Source of the DNA: F23-D06 sp963643165
Lineage (GTDB): Bacteria; Bacteroidota; Bacteroidia; Bacteroidales; WCHB1-69
Length of the DNA: 16,094 nt
Direction of reading: 5' to 3'
NCBI GenBank assembly: GCA_963643165.1
Contig: CAVIJD010000040.1
Coordinates: forward strand, 1-16,094
Below, in pieces: positions 15,900 to 16,094 of this stretch (positions within the stretch are counted from its first letter, which is position 1; each line of letters begins with the position of its first letter). The notes under the pieces are model-generated. The model saw nothing but the letters and a program-made list of their open reading frames with translations, was not told where the DNA came from and made no database searches. Made by a program: the position numbers and the translations under genes.

Positions 15900-15917
15900 T
15901 ATTCAAAAAATCGGGCG

Positions 15918-15925
15918 CGAAGATA
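15918..15925 (-). promoter_or_regulatory. possible -7 promoter box for the DUF3298 lipoprotein gene
   Basis: TATCTTCG on the minus strand differs from TAnnTTTG by one base and lies 18 bases before the start codon at 15899, closer than the other boxes here. It overlaps a 6-bp inverted repeat GAAGAT/ATCTTC. Confidence 0.3.
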
Positions 15926-15966
15926 GCATCTTCCGGCAGAAAACTCTTGACATATTGGCGATGAAA

Positions 15967-16094
15967 CACGGCTGCCGCACGAACGAACCAACCGATTGTG
16001 GGTGGGGCGTTTCGCTTTGACGACCTTGCCATGCGCACTGTCATGCACGATTGAGGATGCCCATTCCGCAAAGCGGGCCCGGAACGACTTCGGG
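15967..16094 (-). mobile_element. second ISAs1-family fragment, partial at window end
   Basis: These 128 bases align without gaps to 4015-4142, with about 10 mismatches (roughly 92% identity), in the same orientation. The minus strand encodes PKSFRARFAEWASSIV then HDSAHGKVVKAKRP, the same ISAs1 transposase piece, ending at the same point (CACGGCT here, CAGGGCT in the first copy). Both copies lack the transposase core beyond this point, so they share one ancestral deletion. How far the copy extends to the right cannot be seen. Confidence 0.7.

Noticed and set aside
4015..16094. Composite transposon bounded by two ISAs1 copies
   Set aside because: Neither copy has a transposase core and I see no target-site duplication, so active transposition as a unit is not supported; only the direct-repeat observation is kept.
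1..16094. CRISPR arrays, tRNA or rRNA genes, phage genes, toxin-antitoxin pairs
   Set aside because: No regularly spaced repeats, cloverleaf-like segments or recognisable proteins of these kinds were found on reading both strands.

Overview
The window looks like chromosomal DNA of a moderately GC-rich member of the Bacteroidota, probably order Bacteroidales. Three observations support this. First, several genes are preceded by exact matches to the Bacteroidetes -7 promoter element TAnnTTTG. Second, most starts have AT-rich leaders rather than strong Shine-Dalgarno sites. Third, the large secreted protein ends in a type IX secretion (T9SS, Por) sorting domain. The species cannot be named from this sequence.

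Layout: (1) 98-3998, three housekeeping metabolic genes on the + strand: a carboxynorspermidine/carboxyspermidine dehydrogenase (saccharopine dehydrogenase family), a CyuA/YhaM-type L-cysteine desulfidase, and the glycine cleavage T-protein GcvT, which has its own promoter and a 12-bp-stem terminator. (2) 4015-4654, a gene-free stretch holding a decayed ISAs1-family transposase fragment (a short, possibly MITE-like relic), three consecutive hairpins, and the promoter of the next operon. (3) 4691-9523, a five-gene + strand operon for a drug-efflux-type ABC-2 exporter of the YbhGFSR/YhiI-RbbA-YhhJ type: a lipoprotein membrane-fusion protein, two separate ATPases that match the two halves of fused YbhF, and two ABC-2 permeases. 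(4) 9605-12274, a 871-residue T9SS substrate made of binding-type domains, ending at a strong bidirectional terminator. (5) 12344-14823, minus strand: a threonine aldolase-type PLP enzyme and, upstream of it, a broken AAA+ ATPase gene (two frameshifts and a lost C-terminus). (6) 15000-15899, a minus-strand DUF3298/RsiV-like lipoprotein. (7) 15967-16094, a second ISAs1 fragment in the same orientation as the first, about 92% identical over 128 bases and running off the window.

The exporter operon is the only clear multi-gene system. The membrane-fusion protein would link the inner-membrane permease pair to an outer-membrane TolC-type channel encoded elsewhere, powered by an asymmetric ATPase pair. 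The T9SS protein lies 81 bases downstream of it, but I see no functional link. The two ISAs1 relics bracket about 12 kb containing the exporter, the T9SS protein, the aldolase and the AAA pseudogene, which suggests a plastic accessory segment. I found no convincing wholly new system. The best leads are the split, asymmetric ATPase pair, the repeated ISAs1 relics, and the hairpin triplet next to one of them.
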